From assembly GCF_003634555.1 (NCBI RefSeq), contig NZ_RBKS01000001.1, forward strand, positions 3,162,001-3,226,000: DNA of 64,000 nt. The letters run 5' to 3'. The DNA is from Frondihabitans australicus (GTDB lineage: Bacteria > Actinomycetota > Actinomycetes > Actinomycetales > Microbacteriaceae). How positions within the stretch are numbered: the first letter of the stretch is position 1; each line of letters starts with the position of its first letter. The position numbers and the translations under genes are program-made. The notes below the pieces were generated by a model. The model ran no database searches. It saw nothing but the letters and a program-made list of their open reading frames with translations, and was not told where the DNA came from. Below, one piece after another: positions 34,350-43,271 of the stretch.

Positions 34350-34885
34350 TCGACGAGGTCCTGCAGCAGGCGCCCGTAGCGCCGGATGACGGCCTCGTGG
34401 TCGGCGGCGAGCAGGTACTCGTCGCCGACGATCCAGAACGAGTACAGGAGCCCGCCGACGAGCGCGGCCGCGAGCCGTGCCCGGAGCTCGACGTCGGCCC
34501 CGGTCAGGCGGGATTCGAGCGGCTCGACGAAGTTCGTCTCGTGCAGTTCGCGCATCCTGGCACTGAGCTTCGCGGTCTGGCCGGCGCGGAGGACGGCCAG
34601 GAACCCGGCGCGGACGGACGGCCCGGACTCGAGCACGAAGCGGATGTACCTCTCGCCGAGGCCGTCCAGGGGTCCGTCGAGGAGCGGGTGCTCGCCCTCG
34701 ACGGAGCGCATGGCGGCGAGGAACAGCCCCTCCTTCGACCCGAAGTAGTGGATGACGAGAGACGCGTCGGCGTCGGCGACGCGGCCGATGTCGCGCAGCG
34801 ACGCCCCGGCGTACCCGTGCTCGACGAAGAGCTCGGTCGCGGCCGACAGGATCGCCGCGCGCTTCGTCACCCGCTCATCGCTCAT
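34343..34885 (-). CDS. TetR-family regulator
   Basis: 180 residues, N-terminal HTH AAILSAATELFVEHGYAGASLRDIGRVADADASLVIHYFGSKEGLF, then a helical ligand domain. Its end overlaps the convergent SDR gene by 7 bp; on its own strand it follows an SDR gene by 24 bp. It is the best candidate for binding the TTCAACA palindromes before 33336, and perhaps GACAAC-type sites at 35733. Confidence 0.87.
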   Translation of the reverse strand: MSDERVTKRAAILSAATELFVEHGYAGASLRDIGRVADADASLVIHYFGSKEGLFLAAMRSVEGEHPLLDGPLDGLGERYIRFVLESGPSVRAGFLAVLRAGQTAKLSARMRELHETNFVEPLESRLTGADVELRARLAAALVGGLLYSFWIVGDEYLLAADHEAVIRRYGRLLQDLVDY

Positions 34886-34909
34886 GCAGCGAGCGTATCG
34901 AGGTCGGCG

Positions 34910-35647
34910 TCAGGCGGCGGTGAAGCCGCCGTCGACGACGTACTCGGCGCCCGTGACGAACGCGGCGTCGTCGCTGGCGAGGAAGGTGATGACGGCGGCG
35001 ACGTCGTCGGGCTGCCCGAGACGACCCATCGGCGTGGTGGCGATCATGCCCGAGCGGTCGGTGTCGCCCAGGATCGGGGTGTCGATGAAGCCGGGGTGCA
35101 CCGAGTTGACGCGCACGCCCTCCTTCGCCCAGGCCAGAGCCGTGTTCTTGGTCAGGATCCGCACCGCGCCCTTCGCCGCGTGGTACGCCGGCGACACCCC
35201 GAACCCGCCCGAGATGCCGAAGATCGACGAGATGTTGACGACGGCACCGCCGCCGTTCTTCAGGGCGGCGCTCGCGGCCTTCATGCCGAGGAACACGCTC
35301 TTCTGCGTGACCGCCGTGACCTTGTCGTACGTCTCGATGCTGGTGTCCTCGATGAGGGCGTTGTCGCCGATGCCCGCGTTGTTGACAAGCACGTCGAGCC
35401 CTCCGAAGGCGCTCACCGTGGTGGCGACCGCGGCGTCCCAGGCTCCTGCGTCGGTGACGTCGAGGTGGACGAAGTGGGCCGATCCACCGGTCGCGGCGAT
35501 GTCGGCCGCTACCTTCTCGCCGAGCTCCTGCTGCACGTCGGCGATGACGACGTTGCCGCCCTCGGAGGCGATGCGCAGCGACGTGGCGCGTCCGATGCCG
35601 GATGCCCCTCCGGTCACGATGGCGGTCTTGCCGGTGAAGCGGGACAT
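34910..35647 (-). CDS. classical SDR oxidoreductase
   Basis: 245 residues; AGGAG lies upstream of the ATG. Complete classical set: TGGASGIG, D60-type VHLDVTD, NNAGIG, NISS, YHAAK, HPGFIDTP, and the typical ending GAEYVVDGGFTAA. It is followed on the same strand by the TetR gene (24 bp), so the two are probably co-transcribed. Substrate unknown. Confidence 0.88.
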   Translation of the reverse strand: MSRFTGKTAIVTGGASGIGRATSLRIASEGGNVVIADVQQELGEKVAADIAATGGSAHFVHLDVTDAGAWDAAVATTVSAFGGLDVLVNNAGIGDNALIEDTSIETYDKVTAVTQKSVFLGMKAASAALKNGGGAVVNISSIFGISGGFGVSPAYHAAKGAVRILTKNTALAWAKEGVRVNSVHPGFIDTPILGDTDRSGMIATTPMGRLGQPDDVAAVITFLASDDAAFVTGAEYVVDGGFTAA

Positions 35648-35732
35648 GGGAACTCCTGGGGAAATCGAGGACTTCAGGGCGTTGGTCGGCGTCCATGCAA
35701 ACGCATACACCCTACGCCTCTGCGCGGAATTA

Positions 35733-35748
35733 GACAACGCATGTTGTC
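35733..35748. promoter_or_regulatory. palindromic operator upstream of the SDR-TetR operon
   Basis: GACAAC-gcat-GTTGTC, with AATT flanks on both sides, in the gap before the SDR start at 35647. Suits autoregulation by the TetR protein of that operon. Confidence 0.55.
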
Positions 35749-35758
35749 AAATTGACGG

Positions 35759-36478
35759 TCAGCGGAGGACGCGCGGAGGCAGACGCGTCTCGACGGCGAC
35801 ACCATCGACCCGTTCGATGCGGTAGGCCGCGGCGTCGTCGAGCTCGGAGAGCACATCGGCCAGCTCGGTGCCCTCGTAGAGCAGGGCGACGCCGTTGTCC
35901 GTGGCGTACGAGACCGGAAGCTCGCCGGACGCGACGGCCGCGTGCAGGAGGGGACGCCTCGTCGGCTCGGAGTCGTAGTGCACCCCGTTGCCGAAGGGCA
36001 GGAAGCCCAGGCCGTCGGTGATGACTCGGAGGTCGGGGCCGAACGAGTCGGTGGGGCCTCCGGTGTGCCAGCAGATCGAGCCTGCCGACGCTCCGGTGAG
36101 CACGACGCCGTTCTGCCACGCCTCGCGGAGGATCTCGTCGAGCCCGTGGAGTCGCCAGAGCGCCAGGAGCCCGGCGACGGAGCCGCCCCCGACGTAGATG
36201 ACGTCCTGCGAGAGCAGGGTCTCACGGAGGTTGTCGACATTGGGCTGCGGGAGGAGCGCCACGACCTGGGCTCGCACGTCGGTGCCGGCGAAGGCCCCGT
36301 AGAGCATGGCGGCATCCTGGATCTGATCGCCCTTCGCGGTGCCGAGGTAGGCCAGGCGCGGGGCGCGGGGGTGCGCGCTCAGGTCGATTGCGGCTCGCAC
36401 GAGAGGACTGATGGTCCAGTCGCCACGGCTGTTGCGACCGAACCCGGTCGATGCGGCGAGGATGCGTGGGCCCGGCAT
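35759..36478 (-). CDS. S51-family (peptidase E-like) protein
   Basis: 239 residues. The class-I-glutaminase-like core has LAYLGTAKGD, DVIYVGGGSVAGLLALWR and the nucleophile serine in LTGASAGSICW, with WHTGG after it. Peptidase E cleaves N-terminal aspartyl dipeptides; relatives include cyanophycinase. A second S51 member lies divergently 121 bp away. Confidence 0.83.
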   Translation of the reverse strand: MPGPRILAASTGFGRNSRGDWTISPLVRAAIDLSAHPRAPRLAYLGTAKGDQIQDAAMLYGAFAGTDVRAQVVALLPQPNVDNLRETLLSQDVIYVGGGSVAGLLALWRLHGLDEILREAWQNGVVLTGASAGSICWHTGGPTDSFGPDLRVITDGLGFLPFGNGVHYDSEPTRRPLLHAAVASGELPVSYATDNGVALLYEGTELADVLSELDDAAAYRIERVDGVAVETRLPPRVLR

Positions 36479-36599
36479 GCGCCCACGCTAGCTGACGCGT
36501 CGGCCGCGTCGCTCGACGACGAGGAGAAGGCAAGCCCGACCGGAGTAGCTTGCACTCGACAAGGCGCGGGACCGCGCCCGACAGGCGAGGAGACCCACA

Positions 36600-37253
36600 G
36601 TGAAAATGCTGCTCACATCCGGGGGTGTCTCGAACGCCAGCATCGAGACGGCGCTCGTCGAGCTCCTCGGCAAGCCCATCAGCGAGGCGGACGCGCTGGT
36701 GATCCCCACCGCTATCTACGCCGTGCCCGACTTCGGGTCGGCGTACCGGATCGTCACCGGAACGGCCAAGACTCCGCTCGCCGAACTGGGCTGGAAGTCG
36801 CTGGGGCTCCTGGAGCTCACGGCCCTCCCGAGCATCGACGCCGAGGCGTGGAAGTCGAAGGTTCGAGAGACCGACGCCCTCCTCGTCAGCGGCGGCGACC
36901 CGATCTACCTCGCCCACTGGGTGCGCGAGTCAGGGCTTCTCGACCTCGTGCCCGAGCTGGTCGACCAGGTGTGGGTCGGCGTCAGCGCCGGCAGCCTGGT
37001 CATGGCCCCCAGGATCGGTGACGCACTCGTGGAATGGCAGGCTCCTACGGGAGACCAGGCGCTGGGACTCGTCGACTTCGCCATGCTCACCCATGTCGAC
37101 CACCCGCTCCTGCCGGACAACACCATGGCCGACGCCGAGCGCTGGGCCGCGTCGATGGACGTGCCCGCGTATGCGATCGACGACGAGACGGCGATTCGGG
37201 TCGTCGACGGGACGGTCGACGTGATCTCGGAGGGGCACTGGAGGCTGTTCTGA
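36600..37253 (+). CDS. S51-family (peptidase E-like) protein
   Basis: 217 residues; GTG start with GAGGAG 8 bases upstream (ATG two codons later is an alternative). MLLTSGGVSN, VIPTA, LLVSGGDPIYLAHW and nucleophile motif VGVSAGS identify the family; DETAIRVVDG closes the domain. It is divergent from another S51 gene, and the two are too different to be a recent duplication. Confidence 0.83.
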   Translation: MKMLLTSGGVSNASIETALVELLGKPISEADALVIPTAIYAVPDFGSAYRIVTGTAKTPLAELGWKSLGLLELTALPSIDAEAWKSKVRETDALLVSGGDPIYLAHWVRESGLLDLVPELVDQVWVGVSAGSLVMAPRIGDALVEWQAPTGDQALGLVDFAMLTHVDHPLLPDNTMADAERWAASMDVPAYAIDDETAIRVVDGTVDVISEGHWRLF

Positions 37254-37284
37254 GCCGCCTGCGTCCACGAGCCGAGCCGGCGGA

Positions 37285-39507
37285 CTAGTCCTCCGACGAG
37301 AGCGCCTCGATGCCGGCGAGGACGGTCAGGAGTCTGTGCTCGGCTGCGATCTGCCGCGCCGCGGCGATGTGCTGCTCGAAGAGGTCGCGTCGTCCGGCCG
37401 CCCTGAGGGCGCGGGCGAGTTCGAGGTGAGCCCGGCTGAGGCCGGCGCTGTAGTGAGCCGCCGCGGTCTCCTCGAGCACGTCAGGAAGCGTCTTCAGCGC
37501 GTAGTCGGGATCGCCGAGCCGCGTGAGTGCGTTCGCGAGCAGGGTCCGGGCGTTGACGCTCGTGACGAGTGCCATGTTCGGCTGCATGTCGGCGTCGTTC
37601 TCGGCCAGATGTTCCAGGACGCGTCGATAGTGAGTGATCGCCGTGTCGATCTCGCCGGGGCGCATCAGGAGGTTCGCGCTCAGGATGAGGTTCTCATTGA
37701 TGCCTTCCTGGTCGCCCGCCTGTGAGAACTTCTCCCTGGCCTCGCTCGCTTCGCGCTCCGCGACCTCGAACTCACCGAGTCCCTCGTGCGACCAGGCCAG
37801 GTACATCAGCGCCCAGCCCTGCTCGCGGACGTCGCCGGCGCGGTCGGCCGCATCCTTCGCGGTCGTCGCAGAGGCCAGGGCCGCCCCGAAGTCTCCGTGG
37901 CTGCGATGCACCCAGGAGGCGAACCCGTGGTGCACGGCGATCTCCCTGGCACTGCCCGACCGTGTCGCCGCCGCCGCCGAGCTCAGGAAGAGAATGCGCC
38001 AGAGGTCCCAGGCCGGCCAGGTGTCGGAGAACCAGTGCAGGGCGTCAGCGACGTCCAGGACGAGCCGGTCTTCTCCGAGCGCGAAGGCCTGTTGGACGGC
38101 GCTGGCCCACTGCGCCCCCTCGAGCTGAAGCCACGACCGTGCCGCCTCCGAACCGGCGAAATGGCGGCCGGGGCTCGAGGCGTCCGGTGACTTGTCGGGC
38201 TCGAACCAGAGGCCTGCGTTCTGCGCCGTCTGAAGGACCCAGTGACGGAGCGCCTCGCGTTGCGCCGCGATGTCGCCGGCGTCGATCCGGCGCGAGAGCG
38301 CGGAAGCGAAGAGTCGCACGAGATCGTGGAGGTGATAGCGGTTTCCGCCGCGGGCCTCGATCAGGCCGAGATCGGTGAGTTCGTCGAGGCGGTCGCCGGC
38401 ATCGTCGGTGTCCGCGCCCGTCGCCGCTGCTGCGAGCCAGGAGTCGAACGTGGCTCCGTCGATGAGGGACAGGCTCCGGAACAGCCGCTGCGAGGCCGGG
38501 CTGGTCTGGTCGTAGGAGAGCGTGAGGGCGTTCTCGACCGCGAGGTCGCCCGCGACCAGGGCGCGGAGTGGCTCCTGCCGCGAGGTCATCCGCTCGAGGA
38601 AGTCGCGGATCGTCGACGCCGGTTGCGCCGCGATGCGATTCGACGCGATGCGTAGCGCGAGCGGAAGGTCCCCGCACGCCGCGGCCAGGCGATCGACATC
38701 CGACGCGGTTCGTTGGTTCGCGGGCACGATGCGTCCGATCAATTCAGTGCTCTCGGCGCGAGTGAGAGACTCCAGGTTGATCCGTTGCACGCTCGCGAGC
38801 CCACTGAGGCTCCTGCGAGACGTGACGATGACGACGACGTGGCTGCCCGTGAGAACCGGTCGGATCTGGTCCTCGTTGGCCGCGTTGTCGAGGACGACGG
38901 CGACGCGCTGACTCGCCGTGATCCGCCGCCACTCGGTCAGCGCCTCATCGAGCGTGGCGAGGTCGCGAGCGCCCATGGTCTGCGCGATGAGCGCTTGGAG
39001 GACGCCGAGCGGGGAGAGCGGCAGGGAGTTCATCCCGTTGAGGTCGACGAACGCGCGGCGGCAGTCGTCGTAGTCGTGGCGGCTCAGTGCCTCGAGCGCG
39101 ACCGTGGTCTTGCCGATGCCGGCCGCACCGCACACGACGAGCACGGGCGACGGAGCGCCCGTGTCGTTCGGGTCGCGTCGGAGGAAGGCGCTGATCGAGC
39201 GCATGACTTCGGGTCGTCCCGTGAAGTCCGTGAGGAGCGGTGGCGCGAGCATCGCGGACCGCTCTGACGCACCGGACTCGATCCGGGGCATGCGTGCCAG
39301 GCGCAGGATCTCCTGCTGCTCACTCTGCTCGAGTTCGAGTGCGTCGAGGATCGCCGCGAGGGTTCGCCGTTGCGGACTCGTGCTGATGCCTCGTTCGATG
39401 TTGCTGATCGTGCGATCGCTGATCCCCGAGGAGAACGAGAGCGCCTCCAGCGTGAGGTCGGCGAGGACCCGATGGCGACGGAGGCGGACTCCGAGCGAGT
39501 CGCTCAT
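37285..39507 (-). CDS. XRE-NB-ARC-TPR signalling regulator
   Basis: 740 residues. N-terminal XRE HTH (LRRHRVLADLTLEALSFSSGISDRTISNIERG), then an NB-ARC ATPase from about residue 95: FTGRPEVM, P-loop CGAAGIGKTT, VAVVLDNA (Walker B), GDLPLALRIASNRI (GLPL), then a winged helix and TPR repeats (residues about 480-740). This is the AfsR/GutR-like STAND architecture without a SARP domain. It is divergent from an alpha/beta hydrolase gene that it may control. Confidence 0.87.
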   Translation of the reverse strand: MSDSLGVRLRRHRVLADLTLEALSFSSGISDRTISNIERGISTSPQRRTLAAILDALELEQSEQQEILRLARMPRIESGASERSAMLAPPLLTDFTGRPEVMRSISAFLRRDPNDTGAPSPVLVVCGAAGIGKTTVALEALSRHDYDDCRRAFVDLNGMNSLPLSPLGVLQALIAQTMGARDLATLDEALTEWRRITASQRVAVVLDNAANEDQIRPVLTGSHVVVIVTSRRSLSGLASVQRINLESLTRAESTELIGRIVPANQRTASDVDRLAAACGDLPLALRIASNRIAAQPASTIRDFLERMTSRQEPLRALVAGDLAVENALTLSYDQTSPASQRLFRSLSLIDGATFDSWLAAAATGADTDDAGDRLDELTDLGLIEARGGNRYHLHDLVRLFASALSRRIDAGDIAAQREALRHWVLQTAQNAGLWFEPDKSPDASSPGRHFAGSEAARSWLQLEGAQWASAVQQAFALGEDRLVLDVADALHWFSDTWPAWDLWRILFLSSAAAATRSGSAREIAVHHGFASWVHRSHGDFGAALASATTAKDAADRAGDVREQGWALMYLAWSHEGLGEFEVAEREASEAREKFSQAGDQEGINENLILSANLLMRPGEIDTAITHYRRVLEHLAENDADMQPNMALVTSVNARTLLANALTRLGDPDYALKTLPDVLEETAAAHYSAGLSRAHLELARALRAAGRRDLFEQHIAAARQIAAEHRLLTVLAGIEALSSED

Positions 39508-39655
39508 TCGGGGCCGGCTCCCGAAGAACAGTTCGTCATGCTTTCTTCCTGGTCAGGGGACCGTCCCTGGCTCTTTCATGGGGGTCGAGTACATGGTGCC
39601 TGAATGCCCGGTCAGAAGCGAGCGGGTTGCGCCGTCACACGAAGGGGACACACTC

Positions 39656-40375
39656 ATGCCAGTTCCGACCATCGTTCTCGTGCACGGCGCCTTCGCCGAT
39701 GCCGCCAGCTGGGCGCCCGTCACCCGGGAGCTCCTCGACCGCGGCCACACCGTGATCGTGCCGCCCGTCTACAACCGCAGCCTCGCCGAGGACGGAGCAT
39801 CGATCCGAGCCGTCGCCGAGCACATCGACGGGCCCGTCGTGCTCGCCGGGCACTCCTACGGCGGTGCGGTGATCACGGTCGCCGGAGCCGCCGAGAACGT
39901 CGTGGGCCTCGTCTTCGTCTCCGGATACGTCCTCGAGGAGGGCGAGAGCCTCGGGCAGCTGCAGGGCGGCTTCCCCGACTCCGACCTCGCTGCGAACCTC
40001 GTCTACACGCCCTATCCGGTGACGGGAGGCGAGGACGGCACGGACGTGTCCGTCACGATCGAGGCGTTCCCGCCCGTCTTCGCGAAGGGGGTCGACCCGA
40101 GGACCGCCGAGGTCCTCGCCGTGTCGCAGCGACCGCTGACCGGCGCCGCATTCGGGGAGCCGGCCTCTGTCGCGGCCTGGAAGACCACTCCCGGCTGGGG
40201 CATCGTGTCGTCGTCGGACCACACGATCAACCCCGACGTGGAGCGATTCGGCTACGAGAGGGCCGGCCTCCGCGACGTGATCGAGCTGGACGCCCCGCAC
40301 CTCGTCATGCACACGCATCCTGCCGAGGTCGCCGATGTCATCGAGACCGCGGTGCGCGAGACCACGACCGACTAG
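39656..40375 (+). CDS. alpha/beta hydrolase
   Basis: 239 residues; GAAGGGG upstream of the ATG. VLVHGAFADAASWAPV gives the oxyanion region, nucleophile serine in LAGHSYGGAV, and a C-terminal histidine in DAPHLVMHTHPAEVADVI. This pattern is shared with small esterase/salicylate-esterase-like hydrolases. It is followed 58 bp later by a haloperoxidase-type hydrolase and preceded divergently by the NB-ARC regulator. Confidence 0.85.
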   Translation: MPVPTIVLVHGAFADAASWAPVTRELLDRGHTVIVPPVYNRSLAEDGASIRAVAEHIDGPVVLAGHSYGGAVITVAGAAENVVGLVFVSGYVLEEGESLGQLQGGFPDSDLAANLVYTPYPVTGGEDGTDVSVTIEAFPPVFAKGVDPRTAEVLAVSQRPLTGAAFGEPASVAAWKTTPGWGIVSSSDHTINPDVERFGYERAGLRDVIELDAPHLVMHTHPAEVADVIETAVRETTTD

Positions 40376-40433
40376 CGTCGCGCACGGGGCCTCTCACCGA
40401 TCACCACCACCGAACAGACACAGGAGAACACTC

Positions 40434-41270
40434 ATGGGTTACGTGACCACCGACGACGGTGCAGAGATCTACTTCAAGGACTGGGGCGACGCCGACGCGC
40501 AGCCGATCGTCTTCCACCACGGCTGGCCGCTGTCGTCGGATGACTGGGACGCACAGATGCTGTACTTCCTCGCCGAGGGCTTCCGCGTCGTGGCGAGCGA
40601 CCGACGAGGCCATGGACGCTCGTCGCAGATCGGCACCGGCCACGACATGGACCACTACGCCAGCGACGTCTCCGCGGTCGTCGAGCACCTCGACCTGCGC
40701 AACGCCATCCACATCGGGCACTCCACCGGTGGTGGCCAGGTCGCCCGCTACGTCGCCCGGTACGGGCAGCCCCAGGGCCGGGTCGCCAAGGCCGTCCTGG
40801 TGTCCGCGGTCCCACCGCTGATGGTGAAGACCGACGCGAACCCCGACGGCACCGACATCTCGGTCTTCGACGGGTTCCGCGCGGGTCTGGCCGCGAATCG
40901 TGCCGAGTTCTTCCAGGCGGTGGCATCGGGTCCGTTCTACGGCTTCAATCGTGATGGCGTGACGCCGTCGGAGCCGGTCATCGCCAACTGGTGGCGTCAG
41001 GGCATGACGGGGAGCGCTCTCGCCCACCTCGAGGGCATCAAGGCGTTCTCGGAGACGGACCAGACCGACGACCTCAAGGCCATCACCGTGCCCGTGCTGG
41101 TCTTGCAGGGCGACGACGACCAGGTCGTGCCGTACAAGGACGCCGCGGTGAAGCAGGCCGAGCTCCTCAGCGACGCGACCTTGAAGATCTACGAGGGCTA
41201 CCCGCACGGCATGCTCACCACCCACGCGGACGTCATCAACCCCGACATCCTCGCATTCATCCGCGGCTGA
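40434..41270 (+). CDS. cofactor-free haloperoxidase/arylesterase-type alpha/beta hydrolase
   Basis: 278 residues; AGGAGA upstream of the ATG. TDDGAEIYFKDWG, FHHGWPLSSDDWDAQM, RRGHGRSSQ, nucleophile IGHSTGGGQVARY, LVLQGDDDQVVP for the acid, and YPHGM for the histidine are diagnostic of the non-heme chloroperoxidase/arylesterase group. A perhydrolase activity is common in this group. Probably in one operon with the upstream hydrolase. Confidence 0.88.
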   Translation: MGYVTTDDGAEIYFKDWGDADAQPIVFHHGWPLSSDDWDAQMLYFLAEGFRVVASDRRGHGRSSQIGTGHDMDHYASDVSAVVEHLDLRNAIHIGHSTGGGQVARYVARYGQPQGRVAKAVLVSAVPPLMVKTDANPDGTDISVFDGFRAGLAANRAEFFQAVASGPFYGFNRDGVTPSEPVIANWWRQGMTGSALAHLEGIKAFSETDQTDDLKAITVPVLVLQGDDDQVVPYKDAAVKQAELLSDATLKIYEGYPHGMLTTHADVINPDILAFIRG

Positions 41271-41292
41271 CCGTCGCGTCTGTGAAAAGGGT

Positions 41293-41318
41293 GCGGCCCG
41301 GAGCTCGAACCGGGCCGC
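41293..41318 (+). terminator. hairpin after the hydrolase pair
   Basis: GCGGCCCGG-agctcgaa-CCGGGCCGC, a 9-bp perfect stem 22 bases after the hydrolase stop. Only a weak T content follows. Confidence 0.6.
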
Positions 41319-41430
41319 ATCCTCCCCACCCGCACAGCGGCTCGCCCGCAGGTCGCGACGATCGACCCGCCGACGGCGACTCTGCGCTCCGCCGAGGCTC
41401 GACGACGCCGTCTTTGGATAGCGTCGGGGC

Positions 41431-41601
41431 GTGTTCGAGGACGTCCCGACGGGGCTCGCCTCGGCCGTGGCGAGCGGGGCCCGTGTCGTGGGCGTGCCGC
41501 GTGACTCCGAGCTGCTTCCGGATCCTGCGTGGACCCTCGTCCCGACCCTGACCTGCGTTCGGCTCGACGATCTGTTCGCCCTCGTCGGCCGCGCGCACTG
41601 A
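41431..41601 (+). pseudogene. C-terminal fragment of a HAD phosphatase
   Basis: 56 codons from a GTG read VFEDVPTGLASAVASGARVVGVP..., the typical last third of a HAD-type phosphatase (motif IV EDxxxG onward). No upstream HAD domain is present in any frame, so this is a remnant. The rest of 41319-41763 holds no other gene I can support. Confidence 0.5.
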
Positions 41602-41763
41602 GCATGCCGGCGCGCGTCAGACTTAGCCGGCAGCGTCGAGCGCATCGGCCAGCTGTCGCCGCGCCGCAACACCGAGTTTCCGGTACCCCCGTTAGAGGTG
41701 CGTCTAGTCGCTCCTTGTGCGGCTCGGGGCGCCTCTCGACGAGATGCGGCGCGTGCCTGACCG

Positions 41764-41913
41764 TCAGAAGCCTTCCAGGAGCACCCCGAGAACTCGCAGG
41801 ATCGGGAACGCGATCCAGCGGTAGAGCCACTTCCACGGCTGACGCGACGGGAAGTCTTTCGTCGGTGGCCTCAGGGACCGTCGCGATGGGTCACGTTCGC
41901 GGCGTTCCGTCAT
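41764..41913 (-). CDS. possible 49-aa protein with one membrane segment
   Basis: The frame begins MTERRERDPSRRSLRPP and ends with an amphipathic/hydrophobic stretch (WKWLYRWIAFPILRVLGVLLEGF). The arginine-rich start followed by a hydrophobic end is plausible for a small membrane-anchored protein, but it is short and has no neighbour support. Confidence 0.4.
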   Translation of the reverse strand: MTERRERDPSRRSLRPPTKDFPSRQPWKWLYRWIAFPILRVLGVLLEGF

Positions 41914-42003
41914 GCGAGCAGACTAGGGCGCTCGGTTCGGCGCGTGCATCGACGAGATCGTCGTGTCGAGGGTTCGCATCAACGCGTGTGCCACGATCAG
42001 ACC

Positions 42004-42381
42004 GTGGACGACGACGAAGCAGACGACGGGCACGTGATCTTCAGCCTGCTCGTGAACTCCGAGGAGAGGCTCGACGCCCTGGCCGGGTTTCCGGGGCGGG
42101 CGCGTGCGGCTGCTCCTGTTGATGATCACCTGTACGAGGTGTACGAAACCAGCTTCGATGACGCCGACTGGGCGAGCCGGGCCGAGCGTCTCGACTCGTG
42201 CATCCACGAGGCCGTCGACGCTCTCGTCGGCACGGGCGTGAGCCTCGATGCGCTGGGCGCGGACGACGTGCTCGTGCGCGCCTTCTTCACGTTTCCCCGT
42301 GGTGCCGAGACCCTCAGCGCCGAAGCGGTTCAGCGCCTCGCGTCGTGCCACGCGACGATTTGGATCGACTTCCACGGCTGA
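42004..42381 (+). CDS. hypothetical protein
   Basis: About 125 residues from a GTG at 42004; the start is uncertain (GTG 41944 gives a non-typical N-terminus). The fold seems mixed alpha/beta: GHVIFSLLVNSEERLDALAG, VYETSFDDADWASRAERLDSCI and FFTFPRGAETLSAEAVQRLASCHATIWIDFHG. It looks like a DUF4279-type immunity-like protein, but I am not certain of the family. Confidence 0.55.
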   Translation: MDDDEADDGHVIFSLLVNSEERLDALAGFPGRARAAAPVDDHLYEVYETSFDDADWASRAERLDSCIHEAVDALVGTGVSLDALGADDVLVRAFFTFPRGAETLSAEAVQRLASCHATIWIDFHG

Positions 42382-42412
42382 TCGTCCGAACGGATGCGAC
42401 ACTTGGTCGGTG

Positions 42413-42625
42413 ATGACCTATGCGAGAGCGCGAAAGCCGCTTCGCGTGCTGATGTATTCGCTCTGGGCGGTCGCACTGGTTCTCTTCCTGAGCCAGTTCG
42501 TCTTTGAGTACAAAAGTCACTGGTGGGGCGTGCTCGCGGTCATCGCGGCGGGCATCAACGTGGTCGACGTTTTTCGGCCCGGTCGGCCGTCGGAATCCAG
42601 CCAGAGTGACGAAGAGAAGGACTAG
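42413..42625 (+). CDS. small membrane protein
   Basis: 70 residues, two hydrophobic stretches (VLMYSLWAVALVLFLSQFVF and WGVLAVIAAGINVVDVF) and an acidic tail. Follows the previous gene by 31 bp. Family unknown. Confidence 0.5.
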   Translation: MTYARARKPLRVLMYSLWAVALVLFLSQFVFEYKSHWWGVLAVIAAGINVVDVFRPGRPSESSQSDEEKD

Positions 42626-42675
42626 TGCTCGCCGGCAACGACGATCGCCGTCACTCTCCGTGTGACTGAGTGGCG

Positions 42676-43191
42676 TCAGGAGCCGCCGCCCGACGCGCCA
42701 GCCCACGCCTCGCGGAGGCGAGCCGTCTGCTCGCCGAGGGAGAGGCCGTCGACGTCGAGTACGAGGTCGACAGGCGGGGGATCCGCCAGCATGCGGTGCA
42801 GCAGGTCGAACTCGTCGTCCGTCAGGTAGACCCGGCGCGTGGCGGCGCGGTCGCGAGCGCCGTCGAGACCGATGGCGAGGTGCACCACGAACGCCGTGGG
42901 CAGCTCGCGCCGATACGTCTCGAGAACCTCGGCGGTCACGACGTCTGCGACGACGACTTCGAACCCGGCTTCGGCGAAGTCGCGGCAGAGACTCGCGACG
43001 TTTCGGGCGGCCAGGCGGTGCTGAGCGAGGCCCTCGGGGCCGTTCCAGAGTGTCGCCGATCCTGCGACCACCAGCTGGCGGATGTCGTCGGCATCGATGA
43101 AAGCCGCGCGGGGCCGCTCGCCCGCCAGGAGCCGCCCACACGTCGTCTTGCCCACTGCGGGGCCGCCGGACAGTATCAGGGGTCGCATCAT
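42676..43191 (-). CDS. P-loop kinase/ATPase
   Basis: 171 residues; GAGGAGG precedes the ATG pair at 43191/43188. Walker A GGPAVGKTTC at the N-terminus, a DADDIRQL segment typical of small-molecule kinases (shikimate/gluconate/zeta-like), and DLVLDVDGLSLGEQ near the end. The substrate is unknown. Confidence 0.78.
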   Translation of the reverse strand: MMRPLILSGGPAVGKTTCGRLLAGERPRAAFIDADDIRQLVVAGSATLWNGPEGLAQHRLAARNVASLCRDFAEAGFEVVVADVVTAEVLETYRRELPTAFVVHLAIGLDGARDRAATRRVYLTDDEFDLLHRMLADPPPVDLVLDVDGLSLGEQTARLREAWAGASGGGS

Positions 43192-43271
43192 GCCTCCTCT
43201 GCCGCCGATATCGCGAATGCCGTCCGGCCTGGGCTCGAACTCGCACTCTACCGATGCGGTGAGACACGACA

